A stretch of DNA of 33,086 bases, from assembly GCA_030592345.1 (NCBI GenBank), contig JAUVJO010000005.1:1-33086 (forward strand), given 5' to 3'. Position numbers and translations under genes: made by a program. The stretch is from Deltaproteobacteria bacterium (GTDB lineage Bacteria > Desulfobacterota > Desulfobacteria > Desulfobacterales > C00003060). A model generated the notes under the pieces. It saw nothing but the letters and a program-made list of their open reading frames with translations. It had not been told where the DNA came from and ran no database searches. Below are positions 8,796 through 18,237 of this stretch, piece by piece. Each line of letters begins with the position of its first letter. Positions within the stretch are counted from its first letter, which is position 1.

Positions 8796-9977
8796 ATGAG
8801 AAAACAACAAGTAGATTATATCATGACCAGGATGCTAGACTCGCACAGCAATGTGTCCGATCTGAACATTACCGTGGGTAAACCGTTTCAAGTGGAAAGC
8901 GATGGCGAACTGTGCCCTGTGGAGTTGGAGCCCCCTTTTGCTGAACTGACCCCTTTTCAGGCGGAGACATTCGCCTTGAACCTCCTCAACGGTGACCGTC
9001 GTTTGATTGAAACCCTTGTCGAAGAAGGGTCCTGCGACATGTCGTATCATCTTCCGGGCAAGGCCCGCTTCAGGGTCAACATCTTTTCCCAAAAAAGCAA
9101 TTATGCTATCGTATTGAGAAGACTGGAGACCAAAATTCCCACGTGCAAGGACCTTCACCTTCCAGAGACCTTTTACAAGATGGCTGAGGAAAAAAACGGC
9201 CTTATTCTGGTCACAGGAGCGACCGGGACGGGCAAGACTACCTCCCTGGCAGCCCTACTGAATGAAATCAACGAAAAGAAATCGGTCCATATAGTGACCT
9301 TGGAAGACCCGATCGAATACGAGCATCCCCACAGAAAGGCCACCTTCAACCAACGGGAGATGGGCACTAACTTTGACACCTTTGCCAACGGGCTCCGGGC
9401 TGCTCTGCGACAAGCCCCCAAGGTCATCCTGGTGGGTGAAATGCGCGACCGGGAGACCGTGGAGATTGGGCTGAATGCAGCCGAGACCGGCCATCTTGTA
9501 TTGACCACTCTCCACACAGTGGATGCAGGACAAACCATCAATCGTATCATTGGCATGTTTAATACCGACGAGGAAAACCAGATCCGTGTCCGATTGGCCG
9601 ACTCCATCCGCTGGATCGTTTCGCAGAGGCTTCTTCCCAAGGTGGACGGTGGTCGTGTGCCCGCCTTTGAGATTATGGGGACAAACCTCAGGGTAAAGGA
9701 AGCCATCATCCACGGCGAGTCTGAAGGAAAAACCTTTTACGAGATGATAGAGGCTGGCGAGGCATTTGGAATGACCACCTTTGACAAATACATCACAGGT
9801 CTTTACGAACAAGGCCTGATCACCGAAGAAACCGCTTACGCCTATGCATCCCGCAAACCAATCGTGGGGCGGGGAATTGATCAAATAAAGAGCGCACGTG
9901 GAGAAAAAACCACGGACATTGAAGACCTGGAAGTCGATGTAGCTTATGGACGCCAACAAAAAAAAGGGGTTTGGTAG
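8796..9977 (+). CDS. PilT/PilU family type IV pilus ATPase (second copy)
   Basis: GATGTGKTTSLAALL, EDPIEYEHPH, VGEMRDRETVEIGLNAAETGHLVLTTLHT. Confidence 0.88.
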   Translation: MRKQQVDYIMTRMLDSHSNVSDLNITVGKPFQVESDGELCPVELEPPFAELTPFQAETFALNLLNGDRRLIETLVEEGSCDMSYHLPGKARFRVNIFSQKSNYAIVLRRLETKIPTCKDLHLPETFYKMAEEKNGLILVTGATGTGKTTSLAALLNEINEKKSVHIVTLEDPIEYEHPHRKATFNQREMGTNFDTFANGLRAALRQAPKVILVGEMRDRETVEIGLNAAETGHLVLTTLHTVDAGQTINRIIGMFNTDEENQIRVRLADSIRWIVSQRLLPKVDGGRVPAFEIMGTNLRVKEAIIHGESEGKTFYEMIEAGEAFGMTTFDKYITGLYEQGLITEETAYAYASRKPIVGRGIDQIKSARGEKTTDIEDLEVDVAYGRQQKKGVW

Positions 9978-9987
9978 ATACTGAACC

Positions 9988-10656
9988 ATGGAAATCGTTT
10001 GCCAGAATTGTCAAAGCAGGTTCAAGGTTGCCCGCGAAAAGCTACCGTCAGGACGCACTGTTTCCATAAAGTGCCCAAAATGTAAGGGCAAGATAGATAT
10101 TGAGACTGATACCGATCTTGAGGGAAAGGCAGCCACACGACCCGGCAATCCGGAGAGCATACTCAGCAAGGTCGACTCCGGGGCCTATGATCCCGCGGAA
10201 AGCCCCTTTGATTATGTTCAAGCAGGGATGCGAACGGCCCTGCTCTGTGAGTATGATCGGAAAATCAAACAAAAGTTTCGGGGTATCCTTGAAGGCATGA
10301 ACTATCAGGTTGTAGAAGCTGACTCAGCTCGTCATGCTTTGAAGTATATGCGGCTTCATATCTATGACATCGTCGTTGTGAATGAAACCTTTGAGGCCAC
10401 CAGTGCTGAATCAAACCACGTGGTTCAATATCTGGCCCTGCTTCCTATGCATATCCGGCGAAACATGTTTGTAGTCCTCCTTGGCAATAATTATAGGACC
10501 ACGGACAACATGATAGCCCTCAACATAAGTGTAAACCTCGTCGTGAACTCGCAATCCGCAGACGACATGAACAACATCCTGAAAGTCGCCTTGGCACAGC
10601 ACGAAGAGTTCTACCACGTCTTCAAGGAATTCCTGAAACAAGCAGGCCGTGCCTGA
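9988..10656 (+). CDS. Zinc-ribbon (MJ0042-type) protein with receiver-like C-terminal region
   Basis: MEIVCQNCQSRFKVAREKLPSGRTVSIKCPKCKGKI CxxC...CxxC; C-terminal region resembles a degenerate response-regulator receiver. Confidence 0.7.
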   Translation: MEIVCQNCQSRFKVAREKLPSGRTVSIKCPKCKGKIDIETDTDLEGKAATRPGNPESILSKVDSGAYDPAESPFDYVQAGMRTALLCEYDRKIKQKFRGILEGMNYQVVEADSARHALKYMRLHIYDIVVVNETFEATSAESNHVVQYLALLPMHIRRNMFVVLLGNNYRTTDNMIALNISVNLVVNSQSADDMNNILKVALAQHEEFYHVFKEFLKQAGRA

Positions 10657-10671
10657 TATCGGGTTATCGTA

Positions 10672-10760
10672 CCCGTTCACGGTTCACTGTTGTCCGTTAT
10701 TGGTTATTTGTTGTCTGTCCTCCGACCTCCGACCTCCGACCTCTGTCCTCCCCGTCGGTG
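10672..10760. repeat. Phrase arrays (gttcacg / ttgtccg / ctccgac flavours), overlapping the coaX 3' end
   Basis: cgttcacggttcactgttgtccgttattggttatttgttgtctgtcctccgacctccgacctccgacctctgtcctcc. Confidence 0.8.
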
Positions 10761-11563
10761 AACGGAAACGGAAAACTGTTAGAGGTTACACCATTGCCTT
10801 GCACGTTGCCGTAAATGATTCTAAGCCCTTCTAACGTGAGATGTGGCTCAACGACCTCAATGGTCTGTGCCACTTCTGCCATCAGCTCGGCCAGCCCACC
10901 TGTGGCAATAACCCTTGGCACGGATGTCATCTCCTCTTTGATGCGGTGCACGATTCCATCGATAAGTCCTGCGTAACCGAATATTATTCCTGCGTTCATG
11001 CTGCTGATAGTGTCCTTGGCAATCACGCACTTGGGTCGCATAAAGATCTCAACCCGTGGCAGCTTAGATGCCTTTTGGAAGAGTGCTTCCGAAGAAATCA
11101 AGATCCCGGGACTGATGGCACCGCCCAGATAGGCGCCTTCATCGGAGATGCAGTCAAATGTCGTTGCAGTACCAAAGTCAACCACGACCAGGCTTGTGCG
11201 GTATTTGTGAAAGGCTGCGACCGCATTCACAAGGCGATCTGCCCCAACCTCCTTTGGATTATCGTATAGAATGGGCATCTCCTTGAATGTAGCCGCATCG
11301 ACCCACACGGGTTTCTGATGAAGGTATTTCGTGCAAAAACTGTTTAGTATGTTTACCATAGGGGGTACGACACACGAGATGATGGTTCCTCTCACTGACT
11401 CGATGACCGCCCCCTCGGAAGAAAAGAGATTCCTGATCAACAGGTGAAACTCGTCCTCTGTCACGTCTTTTTCGGTTCTGACCCGCCAGTGATTAATGAG
11501 ATCTTCACCACGGTAGACCCCGATCACAGTGTTTGTATTTCCGACATCGATAGCGAGAAGCAT
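10697..11563 (-). CDS. coaX: Type III pantothenate kinase CoaX
   Basis: MLLAIDVGNTNTVIGVY, VDFGTATTFD, GGAISPGI, ATGGLAELM. Confidence 0.92.
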   Translation of the reverse strand: MLLAIDVGNTNTVIGVYRGEDLINHWRVRTEKDVTEDEFHLLIRNLFSSEGAVIESVRGTIISCVVPPMVNILNSFCTKYLHQKPVWVDAATFKEMPILYDNPKEVGADRLVNAVAAFHKYRTSLVVVDFGTATTFDCISDEGAYLGGAISPGILISSEALFQKASKLPRVEIFMRPKCVIAKDTISSMNAGIIFGYAGLIDGIVHRIKEEMTSVPRVIATGGLAELMAEVAQTIEVVEPHLTLEGLRIIYGNVQGNGVTSNSFPFPFTDGEDRGRRSEVGGQTTNNQ

Positions 11564-11604
11564 TCTTTTGTTTATCCTGCAAGGAAAAATGCGCCTATAG
11601 TGAA

Positions 11605-11811
11605 ACCTGGGTTGAGCGGTTCAGCGTTCAAAGTTCCGGGTTGAAACGCCCTAACTGGCTGTCATCAAAAGGAAAATAGGTTGATAGGTGCAAATGCCAT
11701 GTTTCACCCAATGGGTGAAAGAGGCTAATCTGAATCATGCCTCAAGCGCCATGAATAAAGTTAAGGATATCAGCAGACTATAACCTTTGAATCTTGAACC
11801 CTGAACCGCTC
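11605..11811. repeat. ~200-bp intergenic repeat with inverted ends, copy 1
   Basis: GAGCGGTTCAGcGTTCAA left (11614), CTTGAACCCTGAACCGCTC right (to 11811). Body tgcaaatg...ggtgaaagaggctaatctgaatcatRcctcaagcgcc is shared with copy 2 at 17843. Confidence 0.85.
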
Positions 11812-11896
11812 ATTTTAGGTGAAAGTTCAAGGCTGAAAGCTCAAAGCTGAAACAATCATAGAGGCATTTCTTTCCTCCCCTTTGGGCTTTCAGCTT

Positions 11897-12775
11897 TCAC
11901 TCCACAGGGACCATTGTCGGGTCCTTGATCGCATCAACCAGTTCTACGGTCAGCTTTGTCCGTCTCACATCATGGACCCGTACTATATGGGCACCGCTTA
12001 GAACAGCAGCAGCGACTGCAGCCTGTGTACCCGCTTCACGACACTCGTCTTCCGGACCCAATATTTTAATGATAAAGGATTTTCGTGAAGGCCCAATCAG
12101 GACGGGAACACCGAGGGCTTGGAACGCTGAAAGGTGTTTGATAAGAAGTAAGTTATGAGTGAGTGTTTTCCCAAAACCGAGACCAGGATCCACAATAATC
12201 TTTGTACGGTCAATACCCGCGTGTTCTGCCATTTGAATGGCATCTGCCAAAAAGCTTTTCACCTCTCCAACCACGTCTTCATAACGGGGATCGATCTGCA
12301 TGGCCTTTGGTGTCCCCTTCATGTGCATCAAGATAACCGGCACATCTGCCTCAGCCACCACGCCCGCCATGGCCGGATCAAGCTTGAGGGCCCCAATATC
12401 ATTGACTATGGAAGCGCCGGCTGAAATGGCATGGCCTGCCACTTCGGCCTTACTGGTGTCAATGGATATTGGAACCGAAAGGCGGGTGGAAAGTTCTTCA
12501 ATCACGGCAACGACACGGCGAATCTCCTCTTGTGCTGGTACCGACCCTGAAAATGGGCGCGATGATTCCCCTCCTACATCAATGATATCAGCCCCCTCTG
12601 CTGCCAGGGCTTCGCCGTGGGCAATGGCCTTTTCCTTGTCAAAAAAGAGACCGCCGTCTGAAAATGAATCGGGCGTCACATTCAGGACGCCCATGATTAA
12701 GGTACGTTTGCCTATGGTCAGCCAAAAGGGACCGCATTGAAGCTTGAATACCGATGCCTTGTCCATTCGGCTCAA
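11897..12775 (-). CDS. folP: Dihydropteroate synthase FolP
   Basis: [47 protein letters not shown]. Confidence 0.95.
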   Translation of the reverse strand: MSRMDKASVFKLQCGPFWLTIGKRTLIMGVLNVTPDSFSDGGLFFDKEKAIAHGEALAAEGADIIDVGGESSRPFSGSVPAQEEIRRVVAVIEELSTRLSVPISIDTSKAEVAGHAISAGASIVNDIGALKLDPAMAGVVAEADVPVILMHMKGTPKAMQIDPRYEDVVGEVKSFLADAIQMAEHAGIDRTKIIVDPGLGFGKTLTHNLLLIKHLSAFQALGVPVLIGPSRKSFIIKILGPEDECREAGTQAAVAAAVLSGAHIVRVHDVRRTKLTVELVDAIKDPTMVPVE

Positions 12776-14658
12776 CTGGGAACTGGTCGGAGTTGCTGAG
12801 GTGCCTGACCCTTGGCTTCATCCCGGGCCTGGGCCTCGCCCTTTTCTTCCTTTGCTTCACCTGCCGCAGCAACATCTCCTGCCACGATGGCCTCTATATC
12901 GCTCAGTGTTAAGGTCTCCCTGTCAAGCAGGGCCTGTGCCACGGCGTGGAGGCTGTCAATATGCTTTGCGAGGATGTTCTTGGCCCTTTCGTAGGCATCT
13001 GAAACGAACTGTCTAACATCCTTGTCGATAAGCATTGCCGTCTCTTCGCTGTAGTCCCGATGTTGAGCAAACTCTCTGCCAAGGAAGATCTGCTCTTCTT
13101 TCTGACCAAAGCTCAACGGACCAAGTTCCTCACTCATGCCCCACTCGCAGACCATCTTGCGGGCAATTTCCGTGGCCCGCTCAATGTCATTGCCGGCACC
13201 GGTCGTCATCTCCTTGAGAACAAGCTCTTCAGCCGCCCGCCCCCCCATAAGCACGGCGAGATTGCCAAGGAGGTATTTTTTCGGATAGGTATGCTTTTCA
13301 TCCATAGGAAGTTGTTGGGTAAGCCCCAGGGCACGCCCCCTGGGTATGATGGTGACCTTGTGAATCGGGTCGGTTCCGGGAATCATCTTGGCAACCAGGG
13401 TGTGGCCTGCTTCATGGTATGCCGTATTTCTCTTTTCTTCTTCGGTGATGATCAGACTCTTGCGGGCTGTCCCCATCAGCACCTTATCTTTGGCCTCCTC
13501 AAAGTCAGCCATCTCCAAACGTTCCTTGTCAAACCGAGCCGCCAGAAGTGCTGCCTCATTGACCATGTTTTCAAGGTCAGCCCCGGAGAACCCGGGTGTG
13601 CCACGTGCAAGCACGGACAAATCAACATCTTCTGCCACTGGTGTCTTGCTGCTGTGGACCTTTAGAATCCCTTCACGACCCTTTATATCAGGGACAGGCA
13701 CGACCACCTGTCGGTCAAAACGGCCAGGCCGGGTAAGGGCCGGGTCCAGGATATCAGGTCGGTTTGTCGCCGATATCAGAATCACGCCTTCGTTTGATTC
13801 AAAACCATCCATCTCTACGAGCAGTTGGTTCAAAGTCTGTTCTCTTTCGTCGTGTCCCCCTCCCAGACCAGCACCCCTGTGTCGACCTACCGCGTCAATT
13901 TCGTCGATAAAAATAATGCAAGGGGCGTTTTTTTTCCCCTGAACAAAAAGATCCCTGACCCTGGAGGCCCCGACTCCTACAAACATCTCCACAAAATCCG
14001 AACCGCTAATACTGAAGAAAGGGACTCCCGCCTCCCCTGCAATGGCTCGTGCCAAAAGAGTCTTCCCGGTGCCTGGGGCTCCCATTAGAAGGACACCCTT
14101 TGGGATTCTGCCTCCTAAGCGGGTAAATTTCTTAGGGTCTTTCAAAAAATCGATGATCTCACTCAGTTCTTCCTTGGCCTCGTCAATCCCTGCAACATCT
14201 TCAAACGTTACCTTGGCAGACTGGTCTGAAAGGAGTCTTGCCCTGCTCTTTCCAAAAGACAGCGCCTTGCCCCCTCCCCCCTGCATCTGGCGCATAAAGA
14301 AGATCCACACGGCAATCAACAGAATCATTGGGAACCAGGAAACCAGGACCGTCATGTACCACGGGGATTCGACAGGCGGTTTGGCCTTAATGGTTACCCC
14401 GTGACTTCTCAAGATCTTGATCAAGTCTGCATCATGAGGTGCAAAGGTCTTGAAAGGCACTCCACTTGCGTTTGTGCCGGAGATCTGTTGGCCGCGAATC
14501 ACGACACCAGCAACTGCCCCCTTTTCCACCTCGGATATGAACTCGGTGTAGCTAATCTCTCTGTCCTGTACCCTCGACTGGTTGAACATATTGAAGAGCA
14601 AGATCATGACAAGACTTATGACCAGCCACAGGGCAAGATTTTTGTAAAAAGGATTCAA
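12772..14658 (-). CDS. ftsH: ATP-dependent zinc metalloprotease FtsH
   Basis: [31 protein letters not shown] second-region motif, HEAGH zinc site; 4-nt overlap with folP. Confidence 0.97.
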   Translation of the reverse strand: MNPFYKNLALWLVISLVMILLFNMFNQSRVQDREISYTEFISEVEKGAVAGVVIRGQQISGTNASGVPFKTFAPHDADLIKILRSHGVTIKAKPPVESPWYMTVLVSWFPMILLIAVWIFFMRQMQGGGGKALSFGKSRARLLSDQSAKVTFEDVAGIDEAKEELSEIIDFLKDPKKFTRLGGRIPKGVLLMGAPGTGKTLLARAIAGEAGVPFFSISGSDFVEMFVGVGASRVRDLFVQGKKNAPCIIFIDEIDAVGRHRGAGLGGGHDEREQTLNQLLVEMDGFESNEGVILISATNRPDILDPALTRPGRFDRQVVVPVPDIKGREGILKVHSSKTPVAEDVDLSVLARGTPGFSGADLENMVNEAALLAARFDKERLEMADFEEAKDKVLMGTARKSLIITEEEKRNTAYHEAGHTLVAKMIPGTDPIHKVTIIPRGRALGLTQQLPMDEKHTYPKKYLLGNLAVLMGGRAAEELVLKEMTTGAGNDIERATEIARKMVCEWGMSEELGPLSFGQKEEQIFLGREFAQHRDYSEETAMLIDKDVRQFVSDAYERAKNILAKHIDSLHAVAQALLDRETLTLSDIEAIVAGDVAAAGEAKEEKGEAQARDEAKGQAPQQLRPVPS

Positions 14659-14748
14659 TAAAACGACCTCCTTAGAATAGTCTGGTATTGTTTTGCAATA
14701 AACTTATTGGAATATAATACACTATGAGTCCCTTTTCAATCTTTTTGA

Positions 14749-16161
14749 TCATGCCGGCAAGATCTCGGCTTTGAGCACCCTTTCTGTTTTTTCCGTCACC
14801 TTAACCGAATCGCTTATCCGGTATCCTCCCACCCATATGATAGTGCCACCACTGAGCAGCAGGGGGCATCGGTGCCTCTTTGACCTGGAAACCTTATGGT
14901 TGATGAAAAATGCCTTTAGCTTTTGCGAACCATGCATCCCCAGGGGCCTGAACCGGTCTCCGTCCCTAAAGTTTCTGACCATCAACGGAAATGATAACGT
15001 AGACAGGTCAAAAAACGCCGTGGTGGAAGGATATCTTCCAAACTCATCAACTCTTTTTGCCTCACACACCAAAAGGTTAATTAATGCACCGATCTCCCGG
15101 ATAAGGGTCGTCCCTGTCCCGGCTATGTGATACTCAAACCCGGGCCTTTTCGCGGGCGGTCCGAGCAAGAACACGACTTCATCCCAATCACGGACTACGC
15201 TAATGCCGTAGGGAAGATCCACCCGCCCTGATGGACAATCCCCCCTGGCAAGTCGAACCACCGCTTCTACGTGGTTATGCCCTAATCGCCTCAAGCTACC
15301 CTTTAATAACAACACGGCGTGGCGCACACATCGGCGCAAGAGCGCCGGGTGTAAATGAGCCAGGCCGTGGGCTGAAAGCGTTAGGTGGTCTGTTGTCTGC
15401 TCTAATACAAAATCCTGAAAAACGCCACCTACCTGCCGGGCCCAAAAATCCTCTTCTTCCCGCACAACAGAGGCGAGGCGGGTCAAGGCGTGAGCTGCCT
15501 TTGGGTTGAAATAATTAGTAATGAAAGGTAAGAGTTCGTGGCGAATCCTGTTCCGGAGGTATTTTGGATCGAGATTCGAATAATCCTCCACATATTCAAA
15601 GCCACCTTGTTTTAGAAACTCCAATACCTGTTCTCTTGTCAAATCTATAAGGGGCCGTATGACGCGCCCATCGCGTACTGGCGGGATACCGGCCAGGCCT
15701 GGTGGTCCTGTTCCTCGCAACAGGTGAATGAGAATTGATTCGGCATTGTCACTGGCTTGATGTCCAAGAGCAATCTTCTTTGCTCCATGCCTGGCCGACA
15801 CCTCATCGTAAAAGGCATAACGAAGCGCCCTGGCTGCCTCCTGAACGGACAACCGGTGCTCAGCACTATAAGAACCCACATCCCTTGAACCGATTTCGCA
15901 CGGGATCTGTAAATCTGAAGCTAGGCGCTTAACAAAAACGGCTTCCTGGTCTGCTCTTGCTCCTCGAAGCTGGTGGTTGAGGTGGGCCACCACCAGGCAA
16001 AGTGACCAATTAGCCCTCAGCGCGATAAGGCTGTGAAGGAGTGAGACAGAGTCGGGTCCACCAGACACACCGACCAGCACTGTGTCGCCAGGCTCCAGCA
16101 TGCGATAACGCCGGACAGTAGCCTCAACCGCTGCCACGAACGGGTTTTTGTTTCCAGACAT
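14749..16161 (-). CDS. tilS: tRNA(Ile)-lysidine synthase TilS
   Basis: VGVSGGPDSVSLLHSL PP-loop, HLNHQLRG, GHQASDNAESILIHLLRG. Confidence 0.93.
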   Translation of the reverse strand: MSGNKNPFVAAVEATVRRYRMLEPGDTVLVGVSGGPDSVSLLHSLIALRANWSLCLVVAHLNHQLRGARADQEAVFVKRLASDLQIPCEIGSRDVGSYSAEHRLSVQEAARALRYAFYDEVSARHGAKKIALGHQASDNAESILIHLLRGTGPPGLAGIPPVRDGRVIRPLIDLTREQVLEFLKQGGFEYVEDYSNLDPKYLRNRIRHELLPFITNYFNPKAAHALTRLASVVREEEDFWARQVGGVFQDFVLEQTTDHLTLSAHGLAHLHPALLRRCVRHAVLLLKGSLRRLGHNHVEAVVRLARGDCPSGRVDLPYGISVVRDWDEVVFLLGPPAKRPGFEYHIAGTGTTLIREIGALINLLVCEAKRVDEFGRYPSTTAFFDLSTLSFPLMVRNFRDGDRFRPLGMHGSQKLKAFFINHKVSRSKRHRCPLLLSGGTIIWVGGYRISDSVKVTEKTERVLKAEILPA

Positions 16162-16164
16162 GGG

Positions 16165-16443
16165 TAGAATTTGCGGTTAGCCGGTTTGGCCCCTTAGCCG
16201 GTTTAGCCCGTTAGCCGTTGACGGGTTCAGAGTTCATCGTTCAGAGTTATCTTTTTTTGCTGATTTTGATCATAGGCTAGTCCCGCCCCTGGCGGGAATG
16301 AAACCTCCTCGATTGACTGCACGCCCTATCAGAGTCCCCTAACAGGGTAAAGGTGCGTCCAGCATGATCATATACACATCCTGTAACTCAACGGTTCATT
16401 TTTTCGGTTAACCTGGAACCCTGAACCTCTGAACCTGTGAACG
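16165..16443. repeat. Intergenic phrase arrays with inverted GTTCAGAG / TGAACC flanks
   Basis: ttagccggtttggccccttagccggtttagcccgttagccg; gggttcagagttcatcgttcagagtt 16223-16248; aacctggaaccctgaacctctgaacctgtgaacg 16411-16443. Confidence 0.75.
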
Positions 16444-16567
16444 CCTACACCCGGCTAACCCATATTAGTAGGAACATTAAGGTATTCAAGAAAGTTGAGT
16501 CAAGGAAAAAGAAGTGTCGGCATCTTTTGCCGTTGATATTGAACGCCCTTTGCGCTATTTAATGGAG

Positions 16568-16837
16568 TTACTTGGTTGCGCTAGGCGGGGAGTTAGCGGT
16601 GTCCTGTCACCCGAAATCCGCTTATGCGGGGCTGAATTCCCTTTTGAGGGCTCATCACTCCATGTCCCAAGGGTTGTCCCTGGTCGGGCACCACGCAACA
16701 GGCGGTTACGAACCCCGTCAGATCCGGAAGGAAGCAGCGGTAAGTAATGCAGCCCGTGTCGTGGTTCGGCTTCGGCCAACTTATGACAACTTGAGGTACG
16801 GTGGAAAGGGTTCGACAAAGGGTGCGCAACCAAGTAC
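16568..16837 (+). ncRNA. ffs: Signal recognition particle RNA, bacterial large type (with Alu domain)
   Basis: gtcagatccggaaggaagcagcggtaa tetraloop/SRP54 site; Alu-like GCTAGGCGGGGAGTTAGCGGTGTCCTGT; exact terminal pairing ACTTGGTTGCGC (16570-16581) with GCGCAACCAAGT (16824-16835). Confidence 0.92.
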
Positions 16838-16889
16838 ACGACAACCGACGTACTGTTCTCAAGGCGCAAGCCGCAAACCGCAAACGATC

Positions 16890-17831
16890 ATGACAAAACG
16901 ATATAACGATTTTAACGGTTATCTCAGGCATCAGTTCGGCTGTAGGGTCCAGAAGATCACCATAGACGCTGGTTTTTCCTGCCCCAATCGGGACGGGACA
17001 CTATCAGCCACCGGTTGAATCTACTGCGACACCAAGGGCTCGGGTTCCGGCGCAGCGGGTAAAGGTCAATCGATTACAGACCAAATTCAACAAGGAAAGG
17101 CCCGATTGGCTGCCCGCTATAAAGCCAAAAAGTTTCTCTCCTATTTTCAGGCATTTACTAACACGTACGCCCCCTGTGACATCCTAAGGAAACGCTACGA
17201 TGAGGCCCTGGCTGATTCTGATATTGTGGGGCTTGCCATTGGGACAAGGCCGGACTGTGTTGATGAGGAAAAACTCAATCTTATTGAGCGATACACCACA
17301 ACCCACATGGTATGGATTGAATACGGGCTTCAATCCATACACGACAGGACCCTGAATCTTATTAATCGTGGTCATGCGTTTGAAGATTTTGTCCATGCCG
17401 TTCAAATGACCAGAGGCAGAAACATACTGATTTGTGCCCACGTGATCTTGGGGCTGCCCGGTGAATCCAAGCAGGATATCCTTGAAACAGCCACGGCCGT
17501 GGCAGACCTGGGCATCGACGGCATCAAAATACATAGCTTGTTTGTTCTCAAAGAGACACCCTTGGCACAGCTTTACAAGGATGGCGGTTGCACGATCCTT
17601 GATCAGCACACATACGTTGATTGGGTCGTGGCTTTTCTGGAACGTCTTTCACCTGACACAGTCGTACAGCGCCTTACCGGAGACCCCCTCCCCCCTGCCC
17701 TCCTCGCTCCGGCGTGGGCCTTGCACAAACAACAGACCCTTTCACAGATCAACAAAACACTTGAGCAACAAGATACCTGGCAGGGACGTATGGCTGAAAA
17801 AGTCAAAAAAAGTATGTGTTCACAGGCTTAG
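16890..17831 (+). CDS. Radical SAM protein, YhcC/TIGR01212-type, with in-frame TGA at 17016-17018 (candidate selenocysteine)
   Basis: MTKRYNDFNGYLRHQFGCRVQKITIDAGFSCPNRDGTLSATG-[TGA]-IYCDTKGSGSGAAG... continuing in the same frame to AIGTRPDCVDEEKLNLIE, WIEYGLQSIHDRTLNLINRGH, HVILGLPGES, DGIKIHSLFVLKETPLA. The TGA falls at the C of the family CPNRDGT-x(3)-GC-x-x-C pattern. Confidence 0.82.
17016..17055 (+). promoter_or_regulatory. Candidate bacterial SECIS element downstream of in-frame TGA
   Basis: TGA then CTGCG (17024-17028) pairing with CGCAG (17051-17055), CC/GG and GG/CC inner pairs, apical loop GCTCGGGTT beginning with G about 19 nt after the TGA. Confidence 0.5.
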
Positions 17832-17842
17832 AGGTAACTTCT

Positions 17843-18090
17843 ACCCGGGTTGAGCGGTTCAGCGTTCAAGGTTCAGGGTTGAAACGCCCTAATCCCGCTA
17901 AAAAGCGGGATCATCAAGAAAAAACGTTGATAAGTGCAAATGTCATTTATCACCCTATGGGTGAAAGAGGCTAATCTGAATCATACCTCAAGCGCCACGA
18001 ATAGGTTCAGGATATCAGTAGACTATAACCTTTGAACCCCTGAACCCCTGAACGATTGAACCCGTGAACGATTGAACCCGTGAACGGTTA
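17843..18090. repeat. ~200-bp intergenic repeat with inverted ends, copy 2, extended by TGAACCC array
   Basis: cccgggttgagcggttcagcgttcaaggttcagggttgaaacgccctaa ... tcaccctatgggtgaaagaggctaatctgaatcatacctcaagcgcc ... aacctttgaacccctgaacccctgaacgattgaacccgtgaacg. Confidence 0.85.
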
Positions 18091-18237
18091 CGAATACTTA
18101 TGCCTTGCACCATCGCAGTCTGGATAGCCCCTTTTGTCCGACCCCCCTTGACAAATGCTCCTGAGGTTCTTATTTTCTTTTCAAATTTTAAGTAGATACA
18201 AAAAGCAACAAGATCAACTCTATATCTGGAGATCACT

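Noticed and set aside
7349-9989. Long minus-strand ORFs over the PilT-family genes
   Set aside because: Antisense shadows of conserved ATPase genes with no recognisable motifs.
12744-14661. Many plus-strand ORFs over folP/ftsH
   Set aside because: Antisense to strongly conserved genes; their length is explained by codon bias of the opposite strand.
16514-17018. ORFs over 16514-16747 and the 5' part of 16572-17018
   Set aside because: They overlap the SRP RNA; only the part from ATG 16890 is protein-like.
16890-17831. Radical SAM gene as a simple pseudogene split by a stop
   Set aside because: Only one stop, it is TGA, it coincides with a conserved ligand Cys, the frame is otherwise intact and a SECIS-like hairpin follows. 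Pseudogene or sequencing error remains possible and is listed as a refutation route.
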